A stretch of DNA of 64,000 bases from Wenzhouxiangella sp. XN201 (GTDB lineage Bacteria; Pseudomonadota; Gammaproteobacteria; Xanthomonadales; Wenzhouxiangellaceae), in the NCBI RefSeq assembly GCF_011008905.1, contig NZ_JAAIVI010000017.1, positions 1,279,750-1,343,749 of the forward strand. Reading direction: 5' to 3'. Positions 63,368 through 64,000 of this stretch are shown here, piece by piece (within the stretch, counting starts at the first letter, position 1; every line of letters begins with the position of its first letter). Both the position numbers and the translations under genes were made by a program. The notes under the pieces are model-generated. The model was not told the origin of the DNA, made no database searches, and saw only the letters and a list, made by a program, of their open reading frames with translations.

Positions 63368-63760
63368 ATGAATAATGAATTCAGTTTCGGCAAGACGGTC
63401 CAGTTGGAGTTCGACAAGGCAGTCGAGGCGGTGACCGATGCACTCGAAGATCAGGGGTTCGGTGTGTTGACCGAAATCGACGTCCAGGCCACTTTGAGGA
63501 AGAAGCTGGACAAAGAAACGCGTCCCTATCGGATTCTCGGTGCCTGCAACCCTGAACTGGCGCACCGCGCATTGTCGGCGGAGCCGCAGATCGGGGTCCT
63601 GCTACCGTGCAACGTTGTCGTGCGGGAAGGTGAGGATGGCCAGGTCCATGTTGAATTCATGGATCCGCAGGCGGTGCTGAATCTGGTCGACAACCCGGCC
63701 GTTCACGATGTGGCGGCTGAAGTGCGGGATCGTCTGACGCAGGTGTTCGAAGCGATCTGA
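63368..63760 (+). CDS. DUF302-family protein
   Basis: A 130-residue cytosolic protein of the DUF302 family. It has FDKAVEAVTDALEDQGFGVLTEIDV at the N-terminus, KKLDKETRPYRILGACNPELAHRAL in the middle and GVLLPCNVVVRE after that, matching the family pattern. The family binds small ligands in some members; its role is unclear. I chose the ATG at 63368, which has GGAG upstream; a GTG at 63353 is the alternative. Confidence 0.88.
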   Translation: MNNEFSFGKTVQLEFDKAVEAVTDALEDQGFGVLTEIDVQATLRKKLDKETRPYRILGACNPELAHRALSAEPQIGVLLPCNVVVREGEDGQVHVEFMDPQAVLNLVDNPAVHDVAAEVRDRLTQVFEAI

Positions 63761-64000
63761 TCCGGGCTCCCCTCTCTCGGGTGGCCCGCGCTATCCAGCA
63801 CATGTCGCAGACTGGATCGCCATGTGACAGGGTTTGTCTCCGCCGATAGTGGCCGCGGCGGCCGTCGCCGGCAATGATGTCGGCGCCGGGCCAGTCGTAC
63901 AGGCACCAGCTCGCCCTGAATGCTTCCAGCGCATGGGGGTCCTTCGTCTCCTCGCTCAGCCGGCGCAGGTAGGATTGCGGCGGGCAATGGGTGAAATGGG
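63657..64000 (-). CDS. Partial gene at window edge, ATC-hydrolase-like C-terminus
   Basis: A minus-strand frame (codons starting at 63998) reads from beyond the window to a stop at 63657-63659. The translation contains HFTHCPPQSYLRRL, CLYDWPGADIIAGDG and TLSHGDPVCDMCW. The TLxHGDxxCDF-like ending recalls the L-2-amino-thiazoline-4-carboxylate hydrolase family (PF14196); this is recollection only. The frame runs about 100 bp into the 3' end of the DUF302 gene, so its true end or a frameshift is uncertain. The alternative minus frame 63703-63987 looks like a shadow. Confidence 0.4.
   Translation of the reverse strand, partial: HFTHCPPQSYLRRLSEETKDPHALEAFRASWCLYDWPGADIIAGDGRRGHYRRRQTLSHGDPVCDMCWIARATRERGARIRSLRTPASDDPALQPPHRERPGCRPDSAPPADP

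Noticed and set aside
63703-63987. 94-codon minus-strand frame at the right edge
   Set aside because: The adjacent minus frame ending at 63657 gives a more protein-like sequence (TLSHGD..CD pattern); this one is very Arg/Pro-rich and looks like its shadow.

Overview
The window looks like one chromosome segment of a high-GC gammaproteobacterium. The mnmA-hflD pair, the convergent clpS-clpA/infA arrangement, bacterial aconitase A and the overall protein style suggest a relative of Wenzhouxiangella or the Chromatiales/Xanthomonadales border. That placement is inference from gene style and was not tested against any database.

Layout. Positions 57-4672 hold acnA, hflD and mnmA on the minus strand. 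A 570-bp non-coding stretch with two large inverted repeats follows (4673-5245). A LysR regulator diverges from the glyoxylate-shunt pair aceB-aceA (5246-9246). Next comes a tight minus-strand operon (16438 to 9305) coding for a periplasmic NMT1-like binding protein, a membrane PAS/GGDEF/EAL protein, a two-domain KaiC-like ATPase and a KaiB-like protein. clpS-clpA, infA, tRNA-Gly and tRNA-Cys follow, then pgsB-pgsC-pgsW-like genes for poly-gamma-glutamate (20053-22999) and a divergent secreted protein.

A mobile island of about 9.6 kb lies between an intact tRNA-Leu(UAA) (24997-25083) and a 60-bp partial copy of that tRNA (34601-34660). It carries a tyrosine integrase, arm-type repeats at both ends, an AlpA-like regulator, a small HTH/replication-like operon with iterons, and a subset of phage morphogenesis genes (HK97-like capsid, HNH nuclease, P27-like small terminase). 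No large terminase, portal, protease or tail gene is visible. A pair of tandem paralogues of unknown function sits between integrase and alpA. The whole resembles a phage satellite.

After the island come an AI-2E/PerM transporter, an arginine deiminase and then a complete-looking extracellular electron conduit (37466-44516): NapC/NirT tetraheme, OmcA/MtrC decaheme, MtrA/DmsE decaheme, MtrB/PioB barrel and a diheme cytochrome. An FNR-type dyad lies upstream. A cytochrome b5-like protein and a ferric-reductase-like flavocytochrome converge on it. The last third holds three coupled amidohydrolase-like exported proteins, a lytic transglycosylase-like lipoprotein, a UbiB kinase, a potassium channel with a small membrane partner, an aromatic amino acid decarboxylase, a CPA2 antiporter, an M13 peptidase, a DASS transporter, a phospholipase D-like protein, a DUF302 protein and the edge of one more gene.

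How they fit together: the glyoxylate shunt, aconitase and dicarboxylate transport point to growth on acetate, fatty acids or peptides. The Mtr-like conduit and arginine deiminase suggest a micro-oxic mode. The Kai/c-di-GMP operon and the satellite-like island are the parts most likely to hold undescribed biology.
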